This document shows positions 9,301 to 16,295 of a stretch of 46,084 nt of DNA, in pieces. Made by a program: the position numbers and the translations under genes. Each line of letters begins with the position of its first letter. The stretch's first letter is position 1. This DNA comes from an uncultured Bacteroidales bacterium (GTDB lineage: Bacteria > Bacteroidota > Bacteroidia > Bacteroidales > Bacteroidaceae): NCBI GenBank assembly GCA_902798615.1, contig CADBXL010000022.1:9542-55625 (forward strand). Reading direction: 5' to 3'. The notes under the pieces are model-generated. The model ran no database searches. It was not told the DNA's origin and saw only the letters and a list, made by a program, of their open reading frames with translations.

Positions 9301-9946
9301 GCCAGTCAATGGAATCACGCTGCATATTACGGATCACATCCTCTGCATCGTATATCCAGTCCTGCTCTATGTAGCATTTGGCAAGCCATGCACGAGCCTT
9401 GCCGTAGATAGCTGGCTGTGTCTTGTACAGACGGCACATGTAGGTAAATGTAGATGCAGCCTCGTCGAAGTCTCCCTTGTAGAACTGTGAACGTCCCATG
9501 AGCATCCATGCTCGCCAAAGGAAAGGGTTGTATTCCTTACGGTTAAGCCATTCTATGTCTCTTTCGGTTTTCTTACGAGACTTCTTCCATTCCGGACGAG
9601 CCGTGATGCTATGCAGCTTTATCGTCTTCTGGCATTTCTCGATAGCGGTCTCATAGTTGCCCTGGCCAAGTTCTCGACTTGCCTTGTTGCCCACAGTGTA
9701 GAGAGGGAGCATTTCTGTATAGTTGTCCTTGTTGCCGTTCTCTTTCTCCAAAGAGGCATCGATATAAGCCAGCGTGCCGTTATAGTATGTGTTGTATTTT
9801 GCCGTGAAAGCCTGCCACCAACGAGTCTGCGCCGTGTTCTTTTTATTGGAGCAGGAGGTAAGGAGAAGTATAGAAAATAAAAGGAAAAAAGCCCCCCAGC
9901 CCCCCAAGGGGGAGTTTTTTAGATAGTATTTATCTTTGTAGGGCAT
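6332..9946 (-). CDS. porW: PorW/SprE, TPR lipoprotein of the type IX secretion system
   Basis: A 1204-residue lipoprotein of the PorW/SprE family, needed for type IX secretion in Bacteroidetes. The lipobox LLLTSC places the lipidated Cys at residue 32. Helical tetratricopeptide-like repeats fill roughly residues 35-700. The C-terminal 200 residues are acidic and low complexity, with three copies of a 39-residue unit containing SEDTEVILDIPTTPA (117-bp period at 6574, 6691 and 6808). Residues 12-19 (SPLGGWGA) are encoded by a GC-rich palindromic repeat (9891-9914) that lies inside the signal peptide region. No later Met gives a signal sequence, so the ATG at 9946 is the only plausible start. 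It lies 53 bases after aroA and precedes porX. Confidence 0.88.
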   Translation of the reverse strand: MPYKDKYYLKNSPLGGWGAFFLLFSILLLTSCSNKKNTAQTRWWQAFTAKYNTYYNGTLAYIDASLEKENGNKDNYTEMLPLYTVGNKASRELGQGNYETAIEKCQKTIKLHSITARPEWKKSRKKTERDIEWLNRKEYNPFLWRAWMLMGRSQFYKGDFDEAASTFTYMCRLYKTQPAIYGKARAWLAKCYIEQDWIYDAEDVIRNMQRDSIDWRAQKEWDYTYADYYLHIGDMENAAKYLRKVVKHEMRSKQRAREYYLLGQVEAALGHKDEAYKAFKKVIRQNPPYEVEFNARIAMTEVLADGSQARKMISRLKRMASDENNKDYLDQVYYAIGNIYLTLKDTTQAIYAYEAGNTKATRSGIEKGVLLLHLGDLYWAKEKYGDAGRCYGEAIGLLDKDRDDYEQLSKRSKILDELTPFTNTIELQDSLQLLAKMSEKDRNAAIDRVITALKKKEKEERDKEAEENVAAVQAKNDTGRRQSTSTQQNNRPTGKREAAWYFYNPTAVQQGKQAFARTWGKRDNVDNWQRVNKSNVGNLADEESQETELTEEQRDSIAAVEEKAEKEKARLDTAANDPHKREYYLAQIPFTAEQLEESNAQIEDGLFHSAVIFKDKLENLNLSEKSFLRLLRDFPDTKTKDEVYYHMYLLYSRKGDNLKAQMYLNRMKNECAESKWTTILTDPYFEENAKYGTHIEDSLYAATYDAFQNDRFEEVKKNSSISDKRFPMGDNRDKFLFISGLSKLNEGDADGCLARLDTLVKAYPQSKVSELAGMIINGVRQGRTLMGGNFNMNDVWNRRTAVMSDKDTTNAKGFSDERNTEFTFMFVYNPDSISENKLLFQLAKFNFSNFVVRNFNIEIVEAAGLHHMTVTGFRSFDEARQYARVLYKNDGMMNAAKGSRSVVISNENLPMLGTQYSYNEYDAFYTEHFQPLKVDNPYMLYEPDYDEKAIEKDINRRNVNVAPALPSETVAPNGAAPVSGSEEREGEDDNNNSFGLDMPQNDVLTPQTEDTIAVPTEDTQTQPQTEDIITVPTVEADSPVKTQTEDTEVILDFPTIPATEQPQTEETITIPAEEKETPAQTQSEDTEVILDIPTTPAKELPPTEETITIPTEEKETPVQTQSEDTEVILDIPTTPAAEQPQTEDSFILEEKTPEVNNTPTEDIIIVEDTKKPEEPQQEENIILDDSIKEDSKLLEDEYYELDGF
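6560..6920 (-). repeat. 117-bp coding tandem repeat in porW
   Basis: The word TATCCTC recurs at 6574, 6691 and 6808, giving a period of 117 bp (39 codons). The units encode an acidic Thr/Glu/Pro-rich segment. Such exact in-frame repeats tend to change copy number. Confidence 0.75.
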
Positions 9947-10050
9947 TTTTTCTAATTAATAATTTCTAATGAATGTTTTATATAAGCGAAAGAATGTAAC
10001 TACTCCCCCTTGGAGGGGGTAAGGGGGGTGGAGCCTTCCCTTTGGGAAGG
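9891..10050. repeat. GC-rich inverted repeat reaching into porW and aroA
   Basis: The left arm GCCCCCCAGCCCCCCAAGGG and following GGAG (9891-9914) lies in the 5' end of porW. The right arm CTCCCCCTTGGAGGGGGTAA with GGGGGG (10003-10028) lies in the 3' end of aroA. A small hairpin CCTTCCC-ttt-GGGAAGG follows at 10034-10050. The element therefore supplies codons to both flanking genes. Confidence 0.8.
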
Positions 10051-11304
10051 ACGGGTTAGGTCGAATCCCGCTTTCTCCAAATCATTCCAAAACTTAGGAT
10101 AGCTCTTGCTCACAACCTCTGGGTTGTTGATTATAAGACCAGGGAAGAGGATTGCTGCCGGAGCAAATGCCATTGCCATGCGATGATCCTCATAAGTGTC
10201 GATGGCTGGCTCTTTTTCTGGTTCGCAACGAGTGCCGTCCCATGAGAGAACACCCTCTTCTGAGTCGTCGAGCACATATCCCAGTTTCTTCATCTCCTTT
10301 TTAAGAGCCGCTATTCGGTCGGTTTCCTTGATGCGGAGTGTCTGAAGACCAGAGAATCGGAATGGGATTCCCATCAATGCTGTGCATACTACGAGGGTCT
10401 GGGCAAGGTCAGGCTGATTTATAAAGTCGAAATCGAAGCGTGGCATAGTGCATTTCTGTGCTTTTAGAGCCACGTTGGTAGGAACGAGTTTCTTCCTTGT
10501 TGCGAACGATGTCTTGACACCGAGTACGCTGAACATATACCTGATGGCAGAGTCGCCCTGTCGGGAACCGTCCATAAGTCCTGTGAGCGTTATCTTCGTA
10601 TCGCTCTTCGCTATGTTCATCAGAGCTGCAATCTCGTACCAATAACTTGATGCACTCCAGTCGTTCTCGATGAAGAATGGTCGTTCCTTATACCCACCTG
10701 CATTTACACGTATGGTTGACGGATCTATCCATTCCACATCTGCACCAAACTCCTGCATTGTGCAGATTGTAAGCTCGATGTATGGGCGTGAGATGATATC
10801 GCCTGTGAGATGCAGCGTAAGACCGTTTGTGAGTCTTGGACCTATCATCAGCAAGGCTGAGATATACTGTGAAGACACATTTCCTGGAATCTCAAGCAAA
10901 CCGCCAACCAACTGTTTTCCGCGTATTTTCAATGGAGGAAAGCCTTCCTCGCCTACATATTCAATATCTGCACCGAGATTGCGAAGTGCATTGACGAGCA
11001 CTTCGATAGGACGATGCTTCATACGGTCGGTACCTGTTATTACGTGCTCTTCACCCTCCGAAACTGAGAGTAGGGCAGAGGTGAATCGCATGGCTGTACC
11101 TGCCGCCTTGATATTAATCTCGTAAGGCATATCGTGCAAGGCAGTTACCATAACATCGGTATCGTCACAGTCGCTGAGGTTTTCCGGAACTTCTTTGCTG
11201 CCAGAGAGGGCATTGATAACGAGGGCACGGTTGCTTATGCTTTTGGAAGCCGGAAGATTTATTACACAATCAATCGCCTTTGGGGCGTATAGTTTATATC
11301 GCAT
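10000..11304 (-). CDS. aroA: AroA, 3-phosphoshikimate 1-carboxyvinyltransferase (EPSP synthase)
   Basis: A 434-residue cytoplasmic enzyme that joins phosphoenolpyruvate to shikimate 3-phosphate in the chorismate pathway. Visible motifs: substrate-binding LPASKSISNRAL near residue 18, AGTAMRF near residue 67, the DRMKHRPIEVL segment, VSSQYISALL, RIKETDRIAAL and the C-terminal YEDHRMAMAF. The enzyme proper seems to end near FDLTRP; the last 15 residues (SQREGSTPLTPSKGE) are encoded by the GC-rich repeat at 10003-10050 and are probably an unstructured add-on. It is the first gene of the run to porW, porX and tsaE. Its leader contains a hairpin that partly copies its own codons 4-13. Confidence 0.95.
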   Translation of the reverse strand: MRYKLYAPKAIDCVINLPASKSISNRALVINALSGSKEVPENLSDCDDTDVMVTALHDMPYEINIKAAGTAMRFTSALLSVSEGEEHVITGTDRMKHRPIEVLVNALRNLGADIEYVGEEGFPPLKIRGKQLVGGLLEIPGNVSSQYISALLMIGPRLTNGLTLHLTGDIISRPYIELTICTMQEFGADVEWIDPSTIRVNAGGYKERPFFIENDWSASSYWYEIAALMNIAKSDTKITLTGLMDGSRQGDSAIRYMFSVLGVKTSFATRKKLVPTNVALKAQKCTMPRFDFDFINQPDLAQTLVVCTALMGIPFRFSGLQTLRIKETDRIAALKKEMKKLGYVLDDSEEGVLSWDGTRCEPEKEPAIDTYEDHRMAMAFAPAAILFPGLIINNPEVVSKSYPKFWNDLEKAGFDLTRPSQREGSTPLTPSKGE

Positions 11305-11397
11305 TTTCAGTTTCGTTTGTTTTTTTATATATTAAATATATAACGTACCCATTAACGTTTTTATTGTAGAGGGCTTTATAAATGACAGAATATGCTT

Positions 11398-11473
11398 AGG
11401 AAACAAACAATTAATCGCCTTTGGAGCGTATAGTCAGTATAACGCGTCCTAAGGCGATTAATCGTGTGTTTTT
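11398..11473 (-). promoter_or_regulatory. Long hairpin upstream of aroA copying its start region
   Basis: ACAATTAATCGCC...TATAGT (11407-11434) matches 26 of 28 bases with 11266-11293 inside aroA. A complementary arm at about 11443-11466 (CGTCCTAAGGCGATTAATCG) makes an imperfect 24-bp stem. On the minus strand a T-rich stretch follows, so it may be the terminator of the 12092-11496 gene, a leader structure of aroA, or both. Confidence 0.6.
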
Positions 11474-11495
11474 CGAGGTTGGTTTAATGTAGTAT

Positions 11496-12092
11496 TTATT
11501 TCATCATTTTCTTACCGTTTACGATATATATTCCATTAGCCTTTGGCTCTGCAACCTTACGGCCAGACAGGTCGTAATAGATAGGCTGTGCGTTGCTTGC
11601 TGCTACGGAATTGATATCAGTTGTTTCCGCCTTGACATATACAGCATCAATGATATATGTTACTACAACAGGCATCTTGCCATAAGAGAGCTTGGTGGTA
11701 ATCTTGAAACTCTTTTCTGTTGCATTATATTCTGCATTGAATGAAGAGCCTTTGACAGTCTTCTCCTCGTCGCCAACCTTGAATGTCTCCTCGTATTCTT
11801 GCTCTGGGAATGAGGCATTGCGTGTAGCCATGTCATAGTCGAACTTGAGGTTGTGAATAGTGAAACTTGGGATTGTCACATTCATTTTGTTGTAGGTGAG
11901 CGCAGGTAATGTGATGTCAGCCTCAGAGGTGCTGTTCATCTTGAAGATGATAACGTCTTTCTCGTTTTCCTGCCATGCGTTCATTTCTTCTACGCCAAAT
12001 TTAGAAGGACCGGCAAACTTCATCTCTCCATGCTGTGCCATTGCTGTGAGACATGCGAAGAGAATTGTGAAAAGAGTAAATGTTTTTTTCAT
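11496..12092 (-). CDS. Small secreted protein, calycin-like, with type IX-like C-terminal tail
   Basis: A 198-residue exported protein. Residues 1-19 form a signal peptide ending AMAQ. The middle, roughly residues 25-155, is rich in alternating beta strands and resembles the calycin-like proteins of Bacteroidales (tentative). The C-terminus reads YYDLSGRKV and ends GIYIVNGKKMMK, the pattern of Bacteroidetes C-terminal secretion/sorting tails, so it may be exported through the type IX system whose genes porW and porX lie downstream. The ligand or role is unknown. The ATG at 12092 is supported by the signal peptide. Confidence 0.65.
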   Translation of the reverse strand: MKKTFTLFTILFACLTAMAQHGEMKFAGPSKFGVEEMNAWQENEKDVIIFKMNSTSEADITLPALTYNKMNVTIPSFTIHNLKFDYDMATRNASFPEQEYEETFKVGDEEKTVKGSSFNAEYNATEKSFKITTKLSYGKMPVVVTYIIDAVYVKAETTDINSVAASNAQPIYYDLSGRKVAEPKANGIYIVNGKKMMK

Positions 12093-12120
12093 TTTTCCTT
12101 TTGTTTTTATTTAAAGTTAT

Positions 12121-12183
12121 TATTACTTTTCTTGCTTTTCTGGTTTTTCCGGTTTTTCCGGATTTCCTGGAATCTCCAGCTTT
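12121..12183. repeat. 9-nt tandem repeat just after the TonB receptor stop
   Basis: Units related to GTTTTTCCG recur every 9 bases over about 50 bases. Read on the minus strand in another frame than the receptor, they would encode a Pro-Glu-Lys tail (EIPGNPEKPEKPEKQEK), but the receptor stops before it. Confidence 0.6.
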
Positions 12184-14634
12184 TTAGAAACTGATATTCA
12201 TATCCACTCCAACGTGAAGAGGCTTGCCGTGCTGCTCGTAACCTCTACTTGCACTCACGAAATAGAACGTGTTATATTTCGTGTATGTGAGGTTCTTGCC
12301 CCAGAGTGTTATTCCGAGGTTCTTTGAGCGGAATGTTGCTCGGGCATTCAGCTGGCTGTAGAATGCCTGACTTGCAGTATTGTCTTCTGTCCAGTATATT
12401 CTGCCTGCTCCGTTGCAACCGATACCGAGCGTGATACTCATATCATTCTTGATATCCCACATATAGGCGGCATCGGCATTTACGGTGTGCATCGGAACGT
12501 ATGGCACATAGTTGCCAAAAAAGTCGTTTCCGCTACCGTCGTCATACTCAAGGAACTCGGAATGTGTAAAGCCGTAGTTGCCTGTGAAGGTAAGCTGTGA
12601 GGTAGGCCTCCAAGTCATGCTCATCTCACCTCCGCAACTCTGGCTCTTACCGGCATTGACCATCATTCTTCCAAGACCGGAAGGAGCGAAACGTGCTATC
12701 TGCTGGTTGTGTATGCGATTATAGAACAGGGCTGCATCGAGTATTATGCGCTTGTCGGCAAGTGTGAGATGGGTGCCGAACTCAAAGTTCCATGAATATT
12801 CCGGTTTATAGACAACCTGCTCGGTGGTAGGCACCTCAAACTGAGGCATATTCTGTGCCATTACCCTACGCACAAACTGAGGTAATGCAACCATCTGTCC
12901 AGGGGCATCCGGATCTGGAATTTCCTTCGGCATATTAGGATTCGTGGCTGCGAGATAGTCAAGGTAATTGCCTACGCCTTCCTTAACTCCGCTCATCATG
13001 TCCACGCGCATAGCTCCTTGTAGCAAGTCGCTGAACATCTGAATGTTGTAGCCTCCTGAACGTTGTCCCATACCAACTGATGTGTAGATATTGGAACTGG
13101 CGTTGAAGTCATACTTCAAGGATATTTTCGGAAGGACTCTGAAATTGTCGTTTTTGAGACTTCCGTAATAGCCTATGTGCGATTCCAGATTCTGGAGATT
13201 AACAGCCATCTTCTCGTTGTTGCCGTTTGGCATTGCAAAGCCGTAAAGCACATCTGCTGGAGATGCATATTCCATGCTCTGGTGCTCGTAGTCGAAACGT
13301 ACTCCGAGAGAGGCCGTGAGGTTGTTGCAAAGCTCTATTGAAGACTGATGGAACAATGCAATACCTGTGATTGGCGTTTCGTAAGTGCCGTTTATTGAAA
13401 GTCTGTCACCGCGGAAATTTAGCGACATGCCCGTGAATCCCATCATCTTCAGCATGGCAATTCTGTTCATGTCAGGCAGAACGGTATTGATATTGCCTTC
13501 CAACCATCTGAGACCGTCTTCGTAGAAGTTTACAGGCGCTTCTGTATGCAACCATTGACGCATTAGATTGATACCTGTAACTCTTTTCCATTTGCTCTCG
13601 CCAAGATTCTTTAGCGTTATCTCTTCTGTCAGAGTATTGATACGCTGTTTCTGCTCTAAGGTGTAGATGTCGTCAGAGATGAAATCCTGATCCATGAACA
13701 TACGGTCGTTGATGTTCTGATAACCGGTAATGGCATTCAACTGCCATTTGTCGGTTTTGTAGCATATATTCACGCCGGTATTTAGAAGTCCGCGGCGATA
13801 GCTGCTTTCACGATTGTTGGTTATCTTCCCTATCTTACTGCCATAGTTCTCCTCGGCAGTAGTAGAACCTGTATAGAAATAAGGATATGCTCCTTCGTCA
13901 GAGTAGTCGTAATTAATGTTTATATCAAAGGTGAGGCGCTCTGTTGGTGTGTAGAGACCTCTCATCCTTCCACCGCCTGATGCCAATCCGTCAACCTTCT
14001 TTCCTGTGAAATCATTGCGGAAGAAACCGCTTGCCTTTTCGAAATAGCCGCCTGCAGAGAATGCGAAATCGCTGCATACTTTGTGGTAATGGGTTATTGA
14101 GGCTGAGAGGCGACTGTTACCGCTATTGGCTCCCAAGTGAATGTCTGTACCTTCGTAGTTCCTCGGATTCCTTGTGTAGATACGCACCAAACCGCCCATC
14201 GTGTTTCTTCCGTACAGAGTGCCTTGAGGACCGCGAAGCACATCCATGCGCTCTATTTCATAGAAACCGAAATCGAAAGCCGATTTGTCCACGTATGGGA
14301 TATCATCTACATAAAGTCCGATGGCAGGTGTGTTGATCCTGCTGCCTATGCCTCTGATATACACAGCACTCGTCAGGCGACTTCCATAATCTGGTATGAA
14401 CAGATTTGGGACCAGTCCGCTAACTCCCTTTAGCGATGTGATATGGTTAGCCTCCATCGTCTTCTGGCTTATGAGCGATACGGATGAAGGCTGTTGTCTG
14501 AGCAAACCGTTTTCCTTGAAGGATGAAACAATTTCCAGTTCCTTCAAGTCAACTTGTTTGAGTGTATCTGTGGTGGCGTTCTCCTGAATATTCAACGCTG
14601 CGCAAAGCAGCGATGCTAACAATAATTGTGACAT
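12184..14634 (-). CDS. TonB-dependent outer membrane receptor
   Basis: An 816-residue TonB-dependent transporter. After a signal peptide (about residues 1-20) comes a TonB-box-like segment (LKELEIVSS), then the plug domain with VYIRGIGSR, VDDIPY, MDVLRGPQGTLYGRNTMGG and VRIYTRNP, and a 22-strand type barrel ending in the terminal Phe (VDMNISF) used for barrel assembly. It lacks the N-terminal CarboxypepD_reg domain of SusC proteins and has no SusD partner, so it is of the siderophore/vitamin type; the substrate cannot be read from sequence. I take the ATG at 14634 rather than an upstream TTG because it begins a standard signal peptide. The gene stands alone, with an elaborate leader upstream. 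Confidence 0.9.
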   Translation of the reverse strand: MSQLLLASLLCAALNIQENATTDTLKQVDLKELEIVSSFKENGLLRQQPSSVSLISQKTMEANHITSLKGVSGLVPNLFIPDYGSRLTSAVYIRGIGSRINTPAIGLYVDDIPYVDKSAFDFGFYEIERMDVLRGPQGTLYGRNTMGGLVRIYTRNPRNYEGTDIHLGANSGNSRLSASITHYHKVCSDFAFSAGGYFEKASGFFRNDFTGKKVDGLASGGGRMRGLYTPTERLTFDININYDYSDEGAYPYFYTGSTTAEENYGSKIGKITNNRESSYRRGLLNTGVNICYKTDKWQLNAITGYQNINDRMFMDQDFISDDIYTLEQKQRINTLTEEITLKNLGESKWKRVTGINLMRQWLHTEAPVNFYEDGLRWLEGNINTVLPDMNRIAMLKMMGFTGMSLNFRGDRLSINGTYETPITGIALFHQSSIELCNNLTASLGVRFDYEHQSMEYASPADVLYGFAMPNGNNEKMAVNLQNLESHIGYYGSLKNDNFRVLPKISLKYDFNASSNIYTSVGMGQRSGGYNIQMFSDLLQGAMRVDMMSGVKEGVGNYLDYLAATNPNMPKEIPDPDAPGQMVALPQFVRRVMAQNMPQFEVPTTEQVVYKPEYSWNFEFGTHLTLADKRIILDAALFYNRIHNQQIARFAPSGLGRMMVNAGKSQSCGGEMSMTWRPTSQLTFTGNYGFTHSEFLEYDDGSGNDFFGNYVPYVPMHTVNADAAYMWDIKNDMSITLGIGCNGAGRIYWTEDNTASQAFYSQLNARATFRSKNLGITLWGKNLTYTKYNTFYFVSASRGYEQHGKPLHVGVDMNISF

Positions 14635-14667
14635 AGTTCCTGAATTGCGATACAAACCTTTAGGTTC

Positions 14668-14800
14668 GCACGAAGCAAATAGGGTATGTCGCTCATAGAG
14701 CGGTACCCGTTTTTAATTTGCGAGTGCACAAGCGCGTACGAAGCAAATAGTGCATGTCAGCCCTAAAGGCTGGCGCACGTCTCTGATTTGCGAGTGCAAA
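14668..14800 (-). promoter_or_regulatory. Tandem structured leader units of the TonB receptor gene
   Basis: Two imperfect copies offset by about 68-70 bp (14668-14729 and 14736-14800). Each has outer arms GCAAAT and ATTTGC plus an inner hairpin: CGCTC/GAGCG within GGGTA/TACCC in the first, CAGCC/GGCTG within TGC/GCA in the second. The stems differ in sequence but keep pairing. The distal copy ends in a promoter -7 element; the matching place in the proximal copy is degenerate. Confidence 0.65.
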
Positions 14801-14804
14801 GTTA
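14797..14804 (-). promoter_or_regulatory. Probable -7 element of the TonB receptor promoter
   Basis: Minus-strand TAACTTTG, followed by CACTCGCAAAT as at other promoters here. The -33 region is weak (no clean TTG). The predicted leader is about 155 bases long. Confidence 0.5.
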
Positions 14805-14896
14805 CAAAAAATTCGCCACATATATGTAAAATTCCTTTAGAATAATGTCTTTTTCCTCATAAATGAGGATATGAAAAAGTTCAATACCCCAGCAGT

Positions 14897-14969
14897 TCCC
14901 AAGTAAGTCCCAAGTAACTCCCATTCTTTGGAACGGACTTGGAACGGACCTGAAACGGACTTGGAACGG
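14897..14969. repeat. 11-nt tandem array 3, inverted halves
   Basis: TCCC starts at 14897, 14908 and 14919. Then CGGA, the complement orientation, starts at 14934, 14945, 14956 and 14967. All intervals within each half are exactly 11. Confidence 0.85.
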
Positions 14970-15034
14970 AGGTGAGAATACCTTCTAAATTTGACTCATA
15001 CTCGGAGATATTCAATCTCTCTCCCCCTGTTTTT

Positions 15035-15204
15035 GGTTCTATGGTTCTATAGTTCTATATTTTTTACACACACCCTATTTTTCGGACTTCCAATTCATAA
15101 TATATAATATATATAATATAATTATATATATTATATATTATGGCTCTAAAAGCGAGTTTTGTAGGGTGTGTGTAAAAAATATAGAACTATAGAACCATAG
15201 AACC
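15035..15204. repeat. Perfect 43-bp inverted repeat with AT-rich centre
   Basis: The arm 15035-15077 is the exact complement of 15162-15204. The outer part of each arm is built of 8-nt units (TTCTATGG, TTCTATAG, TTCTATAT), the inner part reads TTTACACACACCCTA. The 84-base centre is mostly AT dinucleotide-like and partly palindromic. A third, imperfect copy of the arm lies at 15461-15504. Confidence 0.9.
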
Positions 15205-15630
15205 ATTTGAAAAGTGAACAGACAATGCAAAGTGTTGATATATAGCGATTTAAATGTTATTTGTAGAAAGTTCTTCAAAATGATAATGGTTCAACATTTT
15301 CCATTATACCGATTTTTCCTTGAATTTTCAGAGGTTCAATAATGTGTCTCTTACAGTATTGATATTTTTTTGTGGCGGGATATCCAAGCCATCAATAGGG
15401 ACATTCATTGTCTTGTAATGTAAACGCAGGGATTTAATGAGTTAAAATGATATATTTTTTGGTTCTATGGTTCTATAGTTCTATAATTTTTAAAGACACC
15501 CCTATACAAATTGAAAATATCATAACATGTTATATGTAGGTAGAAAATGTTGTAAAAAACATCAGGGAAACAGCATTGGGAAATATGTGGGCTGAAATTT
15601 CAGCTATCGTCAACTTACAATAACCTTATC

Positions 15631-15670
15631 CAATGGGGGTGGCGTTTTACCACCCCCATTGTTTTCTTTT
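15631..15670 (+). terminator. Strong orphan terminator on the plus strand
   Basis: CAATGGGGGTGG (15631-15642) pairs perfectly with CCACCCCCATTG (15650-15661) around a 7-base loop and is followed by TTTTCTTTT. There is no plus-strand gene upstream for more than 12 kb, so it may end an unannotated small RNA. Confidence 0.75.
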
Positions 15671-15807
15671 ATTACTGACCGAAGATGAGTCCCTGTTTTA
15701 GGGAGTCGTCAATACAAAACCAGAGCACTAAATCAGGGCGGTGGTTTTACAAAGCAAAAGGAACTCCCTCCTCTCTCCCGATTTTTATCTAACTGATATA
15801 TGTTAAC

Positions 15808-15832
15808 GTCAGTTCAGCAACGGAGTTGCGTT
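15808..15832. repeat. GTCAGTTCAGCA hairpin repeat, copy 1
   Basis: GTCAGTTCA then GCAAC-GGA-GTTGC. Copy 2 at 45889-45913 has GCATC-GGA-GATGC: one base pair is swapped on both sides, keeping the stem. Confidence 0.65.
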
Positions 15833-15858
15833 AGAATTTACTGAATATAATTTATTGA

Positions 15859-15917
15859 CAATTTACTTTCCAAGAATCCCAATTTACTTTCCAAGAATCC
15901 CAATTTACTTTCTTTCA
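15859..15917. repeat. 21-nt direct tandem repeat
   Basis: CAATTTACTTTCCAAGAATC plus one base is repeated two full times and once in part. Confidence 0.85.
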
Positions 15918-16030
15918 AACGCAAAGACGCAAAGATCTTTTCATGATCACGGAATATATGAAAGAAACGGAATTTTTTCGTCCATTCCGTGGTCATGAAA
16001 AATCTTTGCGTCTCAGCGTCTTAGCGTTTG
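15916..16030. repeat. Inverted repeat made of ACGCAAAG units
   Basis: The left arm 15916-15955 (CAAACGCAAAGACGCAAAGA then TCATGATCACGGAAT) is complementary to 15984-16030. The right arm contains one extra 8-nt unit (ACGCTAAG, ACGCTGAG, ACGCAAAG when read from its end). Related units recur at 16149-16175. Confidence 0.8.
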
Positions 16031-16035
16031 AAAAT

Positions 16036-16121
16036 GGAAACGGATTTATCTGATTTTTCTGATAGCTGGCGCAGTAATATTTTCGCAATTTATTTCAGAC
16101 AAATCAGATAAATCCGCTTCC
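16036..16121. repeat. 86-bp MITE-like palindromic element, copy 1
   Basis: Ends GGAAACGGATTTATCTGAT and ATCAGATAAATCCGCTTCC are terminal inverted repeats; the interior contains GATAGCTGGCGC. Other copies: 38519-38615 (same orientation) and 45432-45518 (opposite). No coding capacity. Confidence 0.8.
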
Positions 16122-16203
16122 TTTTTTCATCGAATTGACGTTAAATTTAAACGCGAAGACGCAAAGTCGCAAAGTGTTTTTCGTTCATGTTAGTTGTAGA
16201 TAC

Positions 16204-16242
16204 AAAAAATCACCGCGACATGATGCCGCGGTGACTTTTTTA
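16204..16242. terminator. Bidirectional terminator after the isomerase gene
   Basis: TCACCGCG (16210-16217) pairs with CGCGGTGA (16227-16234), flanked by six A on the left and six T on the right, so it can act on both strands. It would end the minus-strand isomerase transcript. Confidence 0.75.
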
Positions 16243-16295
16243 TGTCTAAAGGCTGAGGCCAATAGACTTTCGTCTTTAGCCTCTTGCCTTTTGTC

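Larger units (their letters stand above)
14635..16295. other. Gene-free repeat island
   Basis: No credible gene in 1.7 kb. In order: receptor leader units, an 11-nt array (14897-14969), a 43-bp perfect inverted repeat (15035-15204), a further copy of its arm (15461-15504), an orphan terminator (15631-15670), a hairpin near 15686-15707, a covarying hairpin repeat (15808-15832), 21-nt tandem repeats (15859-15917), an inverted repeat of ACGCAAAG units (15916-16030), an 86-bp palindromic element (16036-16121), more ACGCAAAG units (16149-16175) and a bidirectional terminator (16204-16242). Confidence 0.75.
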
